Origin: Erythrobacter aureus
Lineage (GTDB): Bacteria; Pseudomonadota; Alphaproteobacteria; Sphingomonadales; Sphingomonadaceae
NCBI RefSeq assembly: GCF_003355455.1
Contig: NZ_CP031357.1
Span: forward strand, 846,501-910,500
Direction of reading: 5' to 3'
Length of the DNA stretch: 64,000 nt
Position numbers and translations under genes: made by a program. This document shows positions 38,560-47,272 of this stretch, in pieces. Under the pieces are notes generated by a model. The model made no database searches, was not told the DNA's origin, and saw only the letters and a list, made by a program, of their open reading frames with translations. The number at the start of each line of letters is the position of its first letter. The stretch's first letter is position 1.

Positions 38560-40080
38560 TCATTCGTAATCTTCGTAATGCCGCACGTCGGGGCTGGAGA
38601 ACTTGGTGAATTCGCTGTGGAACAGCAGCGGAACGTTGCCGGTCGAGCCGTGACGCTGCTTGGCAACGATCAGAGTCGCCTTGTTTACCAGCTCCAGATG
38701 GCGCGCTTCCCATTCGGCATATTTCATCCGCACTTCTTCCGAACTGGTCTCGTCGGGCGTGTCGGGCTTCAGTGCGTTGTGGTAATATTCGGCGCGGAAG
38801 ATGAACCACACCATGTCGGCATCCTGCTCGATCGAACCCGATTCGCGCAGGTCGGAAAGCTGGGGGCGCTTGTCCTCGCGCTGTTCCACCTGACGCGATA
38901 GCTGCGACAGGGCAATCACGGGGACATGCAACTCCTTGGCCAGGGTCTTCAGGCCACGACTGATCTCGGAAATCTCGTTCACACGGTTGTCACTCGCGCG
39001 GCCCGATCCCTGTAGCAGTTGCAGATAATCGACGATGACAAGGCCGATGTCGTGGCGTCGCTTGAGCCGGCGCGCCCGCGTCCGCAGTGCGCCAATGGTC
39101 AGCGCCGGGGTGTCGTCGATGTAGAGCGGCAGGTCCGTCAGTTCCTGACTGGCGAAGGAGAGGCGCTGAAATTCCTCGCGGCTCAGCTTGCCCGAGCGCA
39201 GCTTCTCGCTCGAGATTTCCGCCGTTTCCGCAAGGATACGCGTGGCGAGCTGGTCGGCGCTCATTTCGAGGCTGAAGAAGGCGACGCCTGCACCGGGCGA
39301 CTTTTCCGGCTCGATCCCGGCTTTTTCGTCGTCCATCCGCCGCCGCGCGGCATTGAAGGCGATGTTGGTCGCGAGCGAGGTCTTGCCCATCGCCGGGCGC
39401 CCCGCGAGGATCACGAGGTCGGAATTGTGCAGGCCCGAGGTCTTGTCGTTGATTGTGTCGAGCCCGGTGGTCTTGCCCGAGAACCGTCCGCCGGAATTCA
39501 TCGCCGCCTGCACGACCTCCAGCGCACCGAAGGCAGCCTTGCGGAAGGTCTGCGCTTCGTTGCCGGTGCTTGCGCCTTCGGCCACGCGATAGAGGTCGGC
39601 CTCGGCCTGTTCGATCTTGCGCAGGGGCTCGACTTCGTCCGACGTGTCGAGCGCGCCTTCGACGAGGTTGCGCCCCACCGTGACCAGTTCGCGCAGGAGC
39701 GCGAGGTCGTAGATCTGCTCCGCCAGTTCACGCGGGTGGAGCAAACCCTGCCCGTCGGCGGTCAACTGCGCGAGATAGGTCGTCCCGCCCAGTTGCTTCA
39801 GCGCCTCGTCGCTTTCGAAATAGGGCTTGAGCGTCACGGGCGTGGCTACCGAATTGCGATCGAGCAGCTTGAGGACACGCTCGTAGATGCGTTGGTGCAC
39901 CGGCTCGTGGAAATGCTCCGCCATCAGCGGCGTCGTCAGCTCCTCGATCACCTTGTTGTCGATCAGGACTGCGCCGAGAAAGGCGGCCTCTGCTTCCAGG
40001 TTGGCAGGCAGTACGGGGCCTTTGGCCGGTTTCTCTGAAGTCGAATCATCTGCGGGAAAAAGGAGATCGGTATCGGCCAT
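38560..40080 (-). CDS. dnaB: Replicative DNA helicase DnaB
   Basis: A 506-residue hexameric helicase. The N-terminal primase-interacting domain begins around residue 25 (PANLEAEAAFLGAVLIDN). The RecA-like motor has Walker A GRPAMGKTSLA, Walker B IVDYLQLLQG and the arginine-finger region SQLSRQVEQREDKRP. It unwinds DNA ahead of the replisome. An acidic-charged N-terminal leader (residues 1-24) is slightly longer than in E. coli. No intein is present. It is divergent from UPF0262 with 148 bases between. Confidence 0.98.
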   Translation of the reverse strand: MADTDLLFPADDSTSEKPAKGPVLPANLEAEAAFLGAVLIDNKVIEELTTPLMAEHFHEPVHQRIYERVLKLLDRNSVATPVTLKPYFESDEALKQLGGTTYLAQLTADGQGLLHPRELAEQIYDLALLRELVTVGRNLVEGALDTSDEVEPLRKIEQAEADLYRVAEGASTGNEAQTFRKAAFGALEVVQAAMNSGGRFSGKTTGLDTINDKTSGLHNSDLVILAGRPAMGKTSLATNIAFNAARRRMDDEKAGIEPEKSPGAGVAFFSLEMSADQLATRILAETAEISSEKLRSGKLSREEFQRLSFASQELTDLPLYIDDTPALTIGALRTRARRLKRRHDIGLVIVDYLQLLQGSGRASDNRVNEISEISRGLKTLAKELHVPVIALSQLSRQVEQREDKRPQLSDLRESGSIEQDADMVWFIFRAEYYHNALKPDTPDETSSEEVRMKYAEWEARHLELVNKATLIVAKQRHGSTGNVPLLFHSEFTKFSSPDVRHYEDYE

Positions 40081-40228
40081 TCTCCCTAGATGCCTTTTGC
40101 GCCGGTCCAGTGGAAGGCACCCGGTCGGCGAAATTTTTCGATTGCCGGCTCTTGTCCTGTGGATAGTGGGGACACAGTTTCACCCCTTGCCGCAACCCGC
40201 CTAACTCTGCGAAAGCATCCCGCAACGC

Positions 40229-40732
40229 ATGACCGATTCCGTATCTTCTTCGGGCGACCACCGCATCGCGCATATCGAGCTCGACGAGGAGACGATCATC
40301 TGGCGCAACGCCGATATCGAGCAAGAACGGCGCATCGCGATTTTCGACCTGATCGAGGAAAATTGTTTCAAACCGCTGCGTGCGGTCGAACGCGGGGCGA
40401 ACGGCCCCTATCGCCTGACGCTGGCGGTGCGCGACGGGCGCTTGCTGATGACCATTGCCGATGAAAGCGAGCAACTGCTCGAGGAACTGCTGCTCGGTCT
40501 TGCTCGGTTCCGCAGGCCGATTCGCGAATATTTCGCCATTTGCGACAGCTATTACCAGGCCATCCGCAAGGCGACGCCGATGGAAATCGAAACGATCGAC
40601 ATGGCGCGCCGCGGGGTTCACAATCGTGCGGCGGAGCTGCTGATGGAACGCCTGGAAGGCAAGATCGAAACCGACTTTGCCACTGCCCGCCGCCTGTTCA
40701 CGCTCATTTGCGTCCTCCACATCAAGGGCTAA
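40229..40732 (+). CDS. UPF0262 family protein
   Basis: A 167-residue soluble protein matching UPF0262 over its whole length: RIAHIELDEETIIWRNADIEQERRIAIFDL is the entry block (given here only in part), and PIREYFAICDSYYQAIR and IETIDMARRGVHN are the core. The family is restricted to Alphaproteobacteria and has no known function. It is followed 10 bases later by the GH25-like gene and by cdd, suggesting an operon. Confidence 0.92.
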   Translation: MTDSVSSSGDHRIAHIELDEETIIWRNADIEQERRIAIFDLIEENCFKPLRAVERGANGPYRLTLAVRDGRLLMTIADESEQLLEELLLGLARFRRPIREYFAICDSYYQAIRKATPMEIETIDMARRGVHNRAAELLMERLEGKIETDFATARRLFTLICVLHIKG

Positions 40733-40742
40733 GGGGGCGCGA

Positions 40743-41471
40743 ATGGCCAGGAACAATCGGCGCCGGAGAAAGTCCCGCCTCCCGAAGGCTCTGTCGCGTG
40801 CGGGCAAGGCAGTTCTGGTTCTGCTAGTCGTTGCGGCGATCGGAGCTTCCTATGCCTGGTACGAAGGGCGCAGCTGGCGGCCCGACGAAGCGCTCTGGCC
40901 GGATCAGGGCGGTCTGATCGGTGCGGGCGATGGCGCGGTCGATTTCGATACAATCGCCGGGCTGGGCGCGAAATTCGTTTATCTCGAGGCAAGCGACGGG
41001 GCCGGGCGCAAGGATATCGCTTTTGCGCAGAACTTCGCCCGCGCCCGCGCTGCGGGGCTGGAAGTCGGCGCGGCGCATCGTTTCGACCCTTGCGCGGTCG
41101 CCGATGGCCAATCCGCCAATTACGTCACCATGGTGCCGCGGGACAGCGACCTTCTGCCCCCCGCGATCCTGCTCGAAACGACTGCCGCAATCTGTCCCTC
41201 GCGCGTATCGAAAGCAGCCGTGCAGAGCGAGCTGACGACGCTCGTCAACCAGATCGAGGCGCATAGTGGCAAGCCCGTGATCCTCGCACCGTTCGAGGAG
41301 TTCGAGGAAGCCTATGCCCCCTCGCGCCGATTCGACCGCCAGCTCTGGCTGACGCGTAGCTGGTTCGAACCCGACTACGCCACGCGCCCCTGGCTGATGT
41401 GGACCGCCAACCGCTGGTATCAGACCGAAGCGGCGCAGTCGCCGCTACGCTGGGTCGTGGTGCAGCCCTGA
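40743..41471 (+). CDS. GH25 lysozyme-like membrane protein, catalytic acids apparently lost
   Basis: A 242-residue protein with a basic N-terminus and one transmembrane segment (AVLVLLVVAAIGASYAW), then a domain with the GH25 beta/alpha-barrel landmarks. These are GAVDFDTIAGLGAKFVYLEASDG, GLEVGAAHRF and a terminal PWLMWTANRWYQ. In active GH25 muramidases an early aspartate (GIDVS) and a D-x-E pair (LDVE) catalyse. Here the aligned positions read GLIGA and ILLE, so both aspartates are replaced by leucine. It may bind glycans without cutting. Located 10 bases after UPF0262 and 10 before cdd. Confidence 0.75.
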   Translation: MARNNRRRRKSRLPKALSRAGKAVLVLLVVAAIGASYAWYEGRSWRPDEALWPDQGGLIGAGDGAVDFDTIAGLGAKFVYLEASDGAGRKDIAFAQNFARARAAGLEVGAAHRFDPCAVADGQSANYVTMVPRDSDLLPPAILLETTAAICPSRVSKAAVQSELTTLVNQIEAHSGKPVILAPFEEFEEAYAPSRRFDRQLWLTRSWFEPDYATRPWLMWTANRWYQTEAAQSPLRWVVVQP

Positions 41472-41481
41472 GGATATTGCC

Positions 41482-41886
41482 ATGACCGACGACGATCTTA
41501 TTGCCGCTGCCCGGGACGCATCGCGCCATTCCTACTCGCCCTATTCGAACTTCGCCGTTGGCGCGGCGCTGGGCTTTGCCGATGGCAGCGTGGTGACGGG
41601 CACCAATATCGAAAATGCCAGCTATGGCCTCGCGCTGTGCGCCGAAGCGGTGGCTGTGTCGAAAGCAATGGCGGATGGGGTGCGGGGCGGACTCGAAGCG
41701 GTCGCGGTGACCGGTCCGGGGACCGACCCGATCACGCCGTGCGGCCGTTGTCGTCAGGTGCTTAATGAACTTGCGCAGCTCGGCGGGACCGATCCGGAAA
41801 TTCTCTGTGTCGGAGCCGAGGAGGTCCGCAAGATACGACTTTCCGACCTGCTTCCCCATGCCTTCGGACCTGCGAGCCTGACATGA
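41482..41886 (+). CDS. cdd: Cytidine deaminase
   Basis: A 134-residue tetrameric-type cytidine deaminase. Zinc ligands are C53 (with E55, CAE), C87 and C90 (PCGRCRQ). The substrate-binding GTNIENASYGL block is intact. It converts cytidine and deoxycytidine to uridine forms for pyrimidine salvage. The stop overlaps the next start (ATGA), coupling it to the LD-carboxypeptidase gene. Confidence 0.96.
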   Translation: MTDDDLIAAARDASRHSYSPYSNFAVGAALGFADGSVVTGTNIENASYGLALCAEAVAVSKAMADGVRGGLEAVAVTGPGTDPITPCGRCRQVLNELAQLGGTDPEILCVGAEEVRKIRLSDLLPHAFGPASLT

Positions 41887-42902
41887 TCGCGCGGCGCGCC
41901 GCGCTTGGTCTGATGGGCGGGCTGGCGGGCGCGGCGCTGATGCCGGTTGCGGCGACTGCGAGGACCCCGCGCAAACCATCGCGCCTGCGTCAGGGCGACA
42001 CGGTCGGCCTTGTGGCCCCCGCGAGTGCGGTGACGGTGCCTTACGAGCTCGACCGGGCAATCCACTGGATCAGAGGCATGGGGCTCGTTCCGAAGATCGG
42101 ACGACACGTCGCGGATCAGGACGGATATCTGGCCGGTAGAGATATCGATCGGGCGGCGGACATCGATGCCATGTTCGCCGATCCCGAGGTCCGCACCCTC
42201 TTCGCGGTGCGTGGCGGATGGGGCGGAGCACGTATCCTCCCTCTTCTCGATTGGGCTTCGATCCGTGCGAACCCCAAGCTGTTGATTGGCTACAGCGATA
42301 CCACCGCGCTGCATCTGGCCATTGCGGCACGTGCGGGATTTCCCACGCTGCATGCGCCCAATGCCGCGAGCCGATGGGAGGCGGCGAGCTGGGAGAGCCT
42401 GTGGCATATTGCCTTCGCAGGCGCGATGCCGGTGCTGGGTGGCGAAGAGGTCGAGCGCGCTTCCGGCCGGGTGGCGCGTATACTGGTCCCTGGGTCTACG
42501 CGCGGGCGGCTGCTGGGCGGGAACCTGACGATCCTCTCCACGCTGATGGGCACCGGCTGGCTGCCTGCTTTCGACGGCGCGATCCTCTTCCTCGAAGATA
42601 TCGGCGAGGAACCCTACCGTGTCGACCGCATGCTCCAGCACTTGAAGCTCGCGGGGGTATTCGACCGGGTGAACGGCGTCGTTTTCGGACAGTGTACGCG
42701 CTGCACCTCGCCCGACCCGGATTATGCAGGCTTTTTGCTGGACGATGTGATCGACCGGCATCTGGCTGGGCTCGACAAGCCGGTGATTGCCGACTTCAAC
42801 ACTGGCCACGTTACCAACCAACTTACATTGCCGATCAATGTTCCGGTGGAGCTCGATAGCGCCTCGCGCACATTGCGGATGCTCGAACCCGCGGTTGGCT
42901 GA
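41883..42902 (+). CDS. LD-carboxypeptidase (S66 family), exported
   Basis: A 339-residue S66 peptidase. A Tat-like or Sec signal (ARRAALGLMGGLAGAALM, cleavage near ATARTP) sends it to the periplasm. The nucleophile is S138 in the motif LIGYSDTTALH; the VRGGWGGARIL and FLEDIGEEPYRVDRML blocks are also family-typical. LD-carboxypeptidases trim tetrapeptide to tripeptide in murein recycling; MccF-like members hydrolyse peptide-nucleotide antibiotics. Export favours a murein role here, although LdcA itself is cytoplasmic in E. coli. Confidence 0.92.
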   Translation: MIARRAALGLMGGLAGAALMPVAATARTPRKPSRLRQGDTVGLVAPASAVTVPYELDRAIHWIRGMGLVPKIGRHVADQDGYLAGRDIDRAADIDAMFADPEVRTLFAVRGGWGGARILPLLDWASIRANPKLLIGYSDTTALHLAIAARAGFPTLHAPNAASRWEAASWESLWHIAFAGAMPVLGGEEVERASGRVARILVPGSTRGRLLGGNLTILSTLMGTGWLPAFDGAILFLEDIGEEPYRVDRMLQHLKLAGVFDRVNGVVFGQCTRCTSPDPDYAGFLLDDVIDRHLAGLDKPVIADFNTGHVTNQLTLPINVPVELDSASRTLRMLEPAVG

Positions 42903-42959
42903 CCCTGCTTGCAATTTCCATTCGGCGCGGTTTAATCCTCGCCCTCAAGGGAGATTTTC

Positions 42960-44264
42960 ATGACTGGTCGAATCCTACGCCGTGCCGCACTCGCGGCTGG
43001 TGCCATCCTGGCTTGCGCGGCGAGCGGCGCCGGAGCGCAGGATCGCGCAACGGCTTTCACCGGTGCAACGATCCACACCATGGCGGGGCCGGTGATCGAA
43101 AACGGCACACTGGTGATCCAGGATGGCAGGATCGTGGCCGTGGGCGCCGACGTGGCCGTGCCTGCCGATGCCGACACTCGCGATGCCAGCGGCATGGTCA
43201 TTATGCCGGGTATCGTCGATACGCATTCGCATATCGGTTCGGTGGCGGGGGCTGACCGCTCTTCGCCCATCCAGCCGGACGTGCGCGCGATGGACGCGAT
43301 CAATCCGAAAGATGCAAGTATCGCCAAGGCGCGCGCGGGCGGCGTCACCACCGCCAATGTCATGCCCGGCTCGGGCTGGCTGGTCAGCGGCCAGACCTTC
43401 TACATGCGTCTGCGCGATGGCGACACGGTCGAGGACATCGCCTGGTATTTCCCCGACGGGTCGGTGATGGGCGGACTCAAGATGGCCAACGGGACCAATC
43501 CGATCGGCGCGACGCCCGGCTTTCCCGGGACACGGGCGAAATCGGCTGCGTTGGTTCGCGCGGCTTTCGCCGAGGCACAGGGTTACTGCAAGGGCGACCG
43601 GAAGAAGGTCGAGCTCGGTAAAGAGGCGCTGTGCGAAGTCCTGTCCGGCAAGCGTCTGGTCCATTTCCACACTCACCGCGCCGACGATATCATGACCGTG
43701 CTGCGGCTGCAGCGCGAGTTCGGATTCAAGGTGCTGATCCAGCACGGGATGGAAGCCTGGAAGGTGGCCGAGGAACTGGCGGCGGCAGGCATTCCGGTAT
43801 CGAACATCCTGGTCGACAGCCCGGGCGGCAAGCTGGAAGCGATGGAATCGCGGCTGGAAACAGCGGGTATCCTCGAACGTGCGGGCGTTCTCACCTCGCT
43901 CCATTCGGACGACGGCATTATCGACAGCCGCCTGATGTTCCGCCAGGCTGGTATTGCCGTGCGCGGCGGCATGAGCCGCGAGGGCGCATTGCGAGCGCTG
44001 ACGATCAACGGTGCAAAGCAACTCGGGCTCGACGACCGCGTCGGCAGTCTGGAGCCCGGCAAGGATGCGGATTTCCTGATCCTCGATGGCGATCCGCTGT
44101 CGGTCTATACCGATCTTATGGAAACCTGGGTCGAAGGGCGGAAGCTCTTCGATTGCAGCACCGAGGAAGGCAGGCTGATGGCCGAAGGCGGTTATGGCGC
44201 GGGTGATCCGATGGAGCTTGCGCATCACCACTGGGAAGTCGCCGAAGCGGAGACCGCACAATGA
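42960..44264 (+). CDS. Amidohydrolase family protein, exported, metal ligands intact
   Basis: A 434-residue imidazolonepropionase/prolidase-like amidohydrolase with a signal peptide (cleavage near GAGAQD). Metal-site motifs are complete: H89 and H91 (VDTHSHIG), histidines in VHFHTHRADD and LIQHGMEAW, and the aspartate in SLHSDDGI. The C-terminal small beta domain ends with LEPGKDADFLILDGDPL. Substrates for this exported group are unknown; hydrolysis of cyclic amides or dipeptides is likely. It overlaps its degenerate paralogue (ATGA). Confidence 0.92.
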   Translation: MTGRILRRAALAAGAILACAASGAGAQDRATAFTGATIHTMAGPVIENGTLVIQDGRIVAVGADVAVPADADTRDASGMVIMPGIVDTHSHIGSVAGADRSSPIQPDVRAMDAINPKDASIAKARAGGVTTANVMPGSGWLVSGQTFYMRLRDGDTVEDIAWYFPDGSVMGGLKMANGTNPIGATPGFPGTRAKSAALVRAAFAEAQGYCKGDRKKVELGKEALCEVLSGKRLVHFHTHRADDIMTVLRLQREFGFKVLIQHGMEAWKVAEELAAAGIPVSNILVDSPGGKLEAMESRLETAGILERAGVLTSLHSDDGIIDSRLMFRQAGIAVRGGMSREGALRALTINGAKQLGLDDRVGSLEPGKDADFLILDGDPLSVYTDLMETWVEGRKLFDCSTEEGRLMAEGGYGAGDPMELAHHHWEVAEAETAQ

Positions 44265-45481
44265 ACGCCCGTATCGCCAAACTCGCCGCGATCATGCTGG
44301 CGCTCGCTCCCACCAGCCTTGCCGCGCAGGATATCGCGGTTCGCGCCGAAATCCTGCACACCATGGAAGGCGCCGCGATAGCGGACGGTGTCGTGGTAAT
44401 CCGGGACGGCAAGATCGCCGCTGTCGGGCCTGCCGCCTCTACCGTTGTTCCCGACGGTCTCGAAGTTCTCACCGCCACGGTCGCGACGCCCGGTTTCGTC
44501 GATGCTCGTACGGTGGTCGGCCTCGCCGGGTTCATGAACCAAGCTCACGACCAGGACCAGCTCGATACCGGTTCTCCGCTTCAGCCGCATCTGCGGGCCA
44601 TCGACGGATACAATCCGGATGAGGATCTGATCGATTGGCTGCGCGGTTTCGGGGTAACGACGATCCATACCGGACACGGCCCTGGCGCCGTGGTTTCGGG
44701 CCAGACGATGGTCGCCAAGACATGGGCGAAGACTGCCGATGCAGCGGTGATCGTTCCGCGCGCCATGATCGCGGCCAATTTGGGGGCCGATGCGCTCGAC
44801 CGCGAGAAGGGGCCTGGTACGCGACCCAAGCAGATCGCTCTCCTTCGCTCCGCACTCACCGCGGCCCGCACGCCCAAGCCGCCCCAAAGTGGTGCCGACA
44901 AGGACGATGCCGAGACCTTCGAGAAGCTCGATGCGAGGGTGTGGAAGGATGTTCTGGCCCGCCGCGTGCCGCTGATGATTACCGCCAACCGCGCGCAGGA
45001 CATCATGTCGGCCCTACGGTTGAAGGAAGAGTTCGACATCGATGTAGTGATCGATGGCGGGGCGGAAAGCTATCTCTTGATCGACGAGCTGCGCGATGCC
45101 GGCGTCACCGTTATTCTGCACCCGACCATGGCGCGCCATTATGGCGATATGGAAAATGCTAGCTTCGCCACTGCAGCCAAGCTGCGCGAGGCGGGTATCC
45201 CCTTCGCCCTGCAGTCCGGCTATGAAGGATATGTTCCCAAGACGCGTGTCATCCTGTGGGAAGCCGGGTGGGCGGCTGCCAACGGCCTGGCACGAGAAGC
45301 TGCTATGGGAGCGATCACCTCGGATGCGGCCAGGGCAATCGGCGTGGGCGATCGCGTCGGCTCGCTTAAGGTCGGCAAGGACGGCGATGTGGTGCTGTTC
45401 GATGGCGATCCGCTCGAATACACCAGCCATGTCACAGGTGTGGTAATCGAAGGACGGGTGGCCAGCCGCGAGGAGCGCTGA
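44261..45481 (+). CDS. Amidohydrolase-like protein lacking metal ligands (probable pseudoenzyme)
   Basis: A 406-residue exported paralogue of the preceding protein (signal ending near SLAAQD). The fold landmarks match: AEILHTMEGAAI, VVIRDGKIAAVGPA and the C-terminal LKVGKDGDVVLFDGDPL. Every metal-ligand motif is altered. The HxH motif reads VDARTVVG; the VHFHTHRADD block reads LMITANRAQD; LIQHGMEAW reads VVIDGGAESY; SLHSDDGI reads ALQSGYEGY. The protein is therefore probably inactive alone and may be a structural partner of the active enzyme, with which it is translationally coupled. Confidence 0.88.
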   Translation: MNARIAKLAAIMLALAPTSLAAQDIAVRAEILHTMEGAAIADGVVVIRDGKIAAVGPAASTVVPDGLEVLTATVATPGFVDARTVVGLAGFMNQAHDQDQLDTGSPLQPHLRAIDGYNPDEDLIDWLRGFGVTTIHTGHGPGAVVSGQTMVAKTWAKTADAAVIVPRAMIAANLGADALDREKGPGTRPKQIALLRSALTAARTPKPPQSGADKDDAETFEKLDARVWKDVLARRVPLMITANRAQDIMSALRLKEEFDIDVVIDGGAESYLLIDELRDAGVTVILHPTMARHYGDMENASFATAAKLREAGIPFALQSGYEGYVPKTRVILWEAGWAAANGLAREAAMGAITSDAARAIGVGDRVGSLKVGKDGDVVLFDGDPLEYTSHVTGVVIEGRVASREER

Positions 45482-45553
45482 CAGCGGGCGTCCCATTAAC
45501 CGCTTTTTGAGTGGAATCGCGCTATTGCAGGTATGTCAGGAGACATACCCAAG

Positions 45554-45727
45554 ATGAAATTCGTTGCCCTTGAATCGCGTGGCGGTAACTATCTCGTGGT
45601 CGCTTCAAACGTGGCCTGGCTGCGTGCGGCGGAGAACGGCCAGACAAGCGTCGGTATTGTCGGCGGCCAGCCTTTGCTGGTTACCGGAACCGTAGAGCAG
45701 GTCGCGCAGAAAATCCTGGCGGGTTGA
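45554..45727 (+). CDS. Small conserved-looking protein, 57 aa
   Basis: A compact, soluble peptide beginning MKFVALESRGGNYLVVASNV and ending EQVAQKILAG. The start at 45554 has AGGAG 11 bases upstream; an in-frame ATG at 45533 would add seven residues. The alternating hydrophobic pattern with a terminal VEQVAQKI helix resembles FlbD-like small beta-strand proteins. No family is claimed and no function is inferred. Confidence 0.6.
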   Translation: MKFVALESRGGNYLVVASNVAWLRAAENGQTSVGIVGGQPLLVTGTVEQVAQKILAG

Positions 45728-45731
45728 TCGG

Positions 45732-46088
45732 TCAGTTTTCGTAACAGCGAATCCACCGCTTCGCGCCCTGCCATTCCACCGTGCCGTCATAGCGGCCCTC
45801 ATTGTATCTGGCGTGGAGCGTGACGAGCGTCTCGAGCGCGTTCGCGTCGGTCAGCAAAAGGCGCAATTCTTCGTCATCGAGCCACCATTGGGGGGCATTG
45901 ACGGGAATGACCCTGTCTTTGGCCCGTAACTGCGTGCCGATGATCGGCGCGCCGGGCACATGGCCGATACCCACCGCTATCTCGAGATCGCTGCCATCCG
46001 CGGTGCGACATATATACCCACCGGTCGCTTGCGCCGGGGCGGCCAGCGCAAGCGAAAAGGCTGCTGCGAGGAAGAGAGTTTTTCGCAT
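45732..46088 (-). CDS. Secreted hypothetical protein
   Basis: A 118-residue protein with a signal peptide (MRKTLFLAAAFSLALAAPAQA). The mature part starts GGYICRTADGSDLEIAVG and ends KRWIRCYEN, so two cysteines near the ends can form a disulfide. I do not recognise a family. It is convergent with the 57-residue gene and lies 44 bases downstream of the M14 peptidase on the same strand. Confidence 0.75.
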   Translation of the reverse strand: MRKTLFLAAAFSLALAAPAQATGGYICRTADGSDLEIAVGIGHVPGAPIIGTQLRAKDRVIPVNAPQWWLDDEELRLLLTDANALETLVTLHARYNEGRYDGTVEWQGAKRWIRCYEN

Positions 46089-46132
46089 TCCGGAGCGATA
46101 CTCAATAGCTGCTGAACGGTCGCTGGCCGGAA

Positions 46133-47272
46133 TCAGCTTTCGCGGGCATCCATCCATTCGAGCAATGCCGCGAGGCAATCCCGCGCGAGCAGTTTGCAGC
46201 GTTCGGGGCTCCAGCCCTGTTCGGGCTCCGGGCTGGCCGGATTGTCCTTGTAGGGCATTTCCAGCGTCATCGCGGTCGCGCCGAAGCGCTCGGCCACCTG
46301 GTTGGTGCTCATCGACAAATTGGCCTTGCCCGGGGCCGCCTTGGTGTAGCCCTGCTCGGTCTGGAAATCGGGCGTTCGGCGGTCGAGGATCGCCTCATAG
46401 CGATAGTAGCGATTGCCCTGTTCCTCGGTCCAGCCGGGGATGCCTTCATAGCCAGCAAGGAAGCTGACGGGAATCGCCTCGTCGCCATGCACGTCCATCG
46501 CGAAATCGACGCCGGTCTCGTCCATCCGGTTGCGGATCGCGAGCACTTCGGGCGATTTCTCGGCGGTCGGCTCGACCCATTCGCGGTTGAGGTTGGTGCC
46601 CGCCGCATTGACGCGCAGATTGCCGCGTTTCGATCCGTCGGGGTTGCAATTGGGCACGATGTGCAGACGGCAACGCTTGCGCAATTCGCGGCCCACGCTG
46701 TCGGCGGGGTCGGTCAGCACTTCCAGCGCGCCCTCCATCCACCATTCGGCCTGCGTCTCGCCCGGATGCTGGCGGGCATAGAGCCATACCTTGAATTCAC
46801 CTTCGCCCATCTCGAGGCTGTCGAGCGGCTGCCCGTCGAGCGTGGTGCCGAGCTGGACGTAGTCGACGCCTTCCGATGCGGCTGCCTCGGCGATCAGATC
46901 GTGGTGGCGCTCCATCGAATAAGGCGCGAAATAGGCGAACCACGCGATGTCGCTTGCCGGGGTGTAGCGGATCGTCAGCGTGCCGCCGTGCTCGTTTTTA
47001 TCGTAGGTCGAAGCGGCACGGCCCCAATAGTCGCGGTCTTCCGATACGCAGCTATCGTAGCCAGGCCAGCCGCCCGGATAGGCACTTTCCTCGAGACCCG
47101 TGATCTTGAGGACGAGTTCGCGCCCCGCCGCGCCCGAAACGCGGAAATGGTACCATTGCTTGAATTCGCTGTTTGTGTCTTTCGGGATCGCCAGCATGGC
47201 ACTGGCGCCGTCCACCGACAGGACTTCGATATTGCCACTGTCGAAAGCGGAATCGATCCGGATATCGCTCAC
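46133..47272 (-). CDS. M14 family zinc carboxypeptidase (cytosolic carboxypeptidase-like)
   Basis: A 379-residue protein without a signal peptide. An N-terminal beta-sandwich domain (residues 1-120, FKQWYHFRVSGAAGRE) precedes the carboxypeptidase domain, as in the AGBL/CCP group. Zinc ligands are H169 and E172 (ARQHPGETQ) and the later histidine in AMDVHGDEA. The NLNREW motif supplies substrate-binding asparagine and arginine; the catalytic glutamate is in MTLEMPYKDN. Bacterial CCP-like enzymes have unknown targets. Its start overlaps the DUF4136 stop (ATGA). Confidence 0.93.
   Translation of the reverse strand: MSDIRIDSAFDSGNIEVLSVDGASAMLAIPKDTNSEFKQWYHFRVSGAAGRELVLKITGLEESAYPGGWPGYDSCVSEDRDYWGRAASTYDKNEHGGTLTIRYTPASDIAWFAYFAPYSMERHHDLIAEAAASEGVDYVQLGTTLDGQPLDSLEMGEGEFKVWLYARQHPGETQAEWWMEGALEVLTDPADSVGRELRKRCRLHIVPNCNPDGSKRGNLRVNAAGTNLNREWVEPTAEKSPEVLAIRNRMDETGVDFAMDVHGDEAIPVSFLAGYEGIPGWTEEQGNRYYRYEAILDRRTPDFQTEQGYTKAAPGKANLSMSTNQVAERFGATAMTLEMPYKDNPASPEPEQGWSPERCKLLARDCLAALLEWMDARES

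Noticed and set aside
42975..44261. A 428-codon minus-strand frame
   Set aside because: Exact mirror of the amidohydrolase gene, with no domain of its own.
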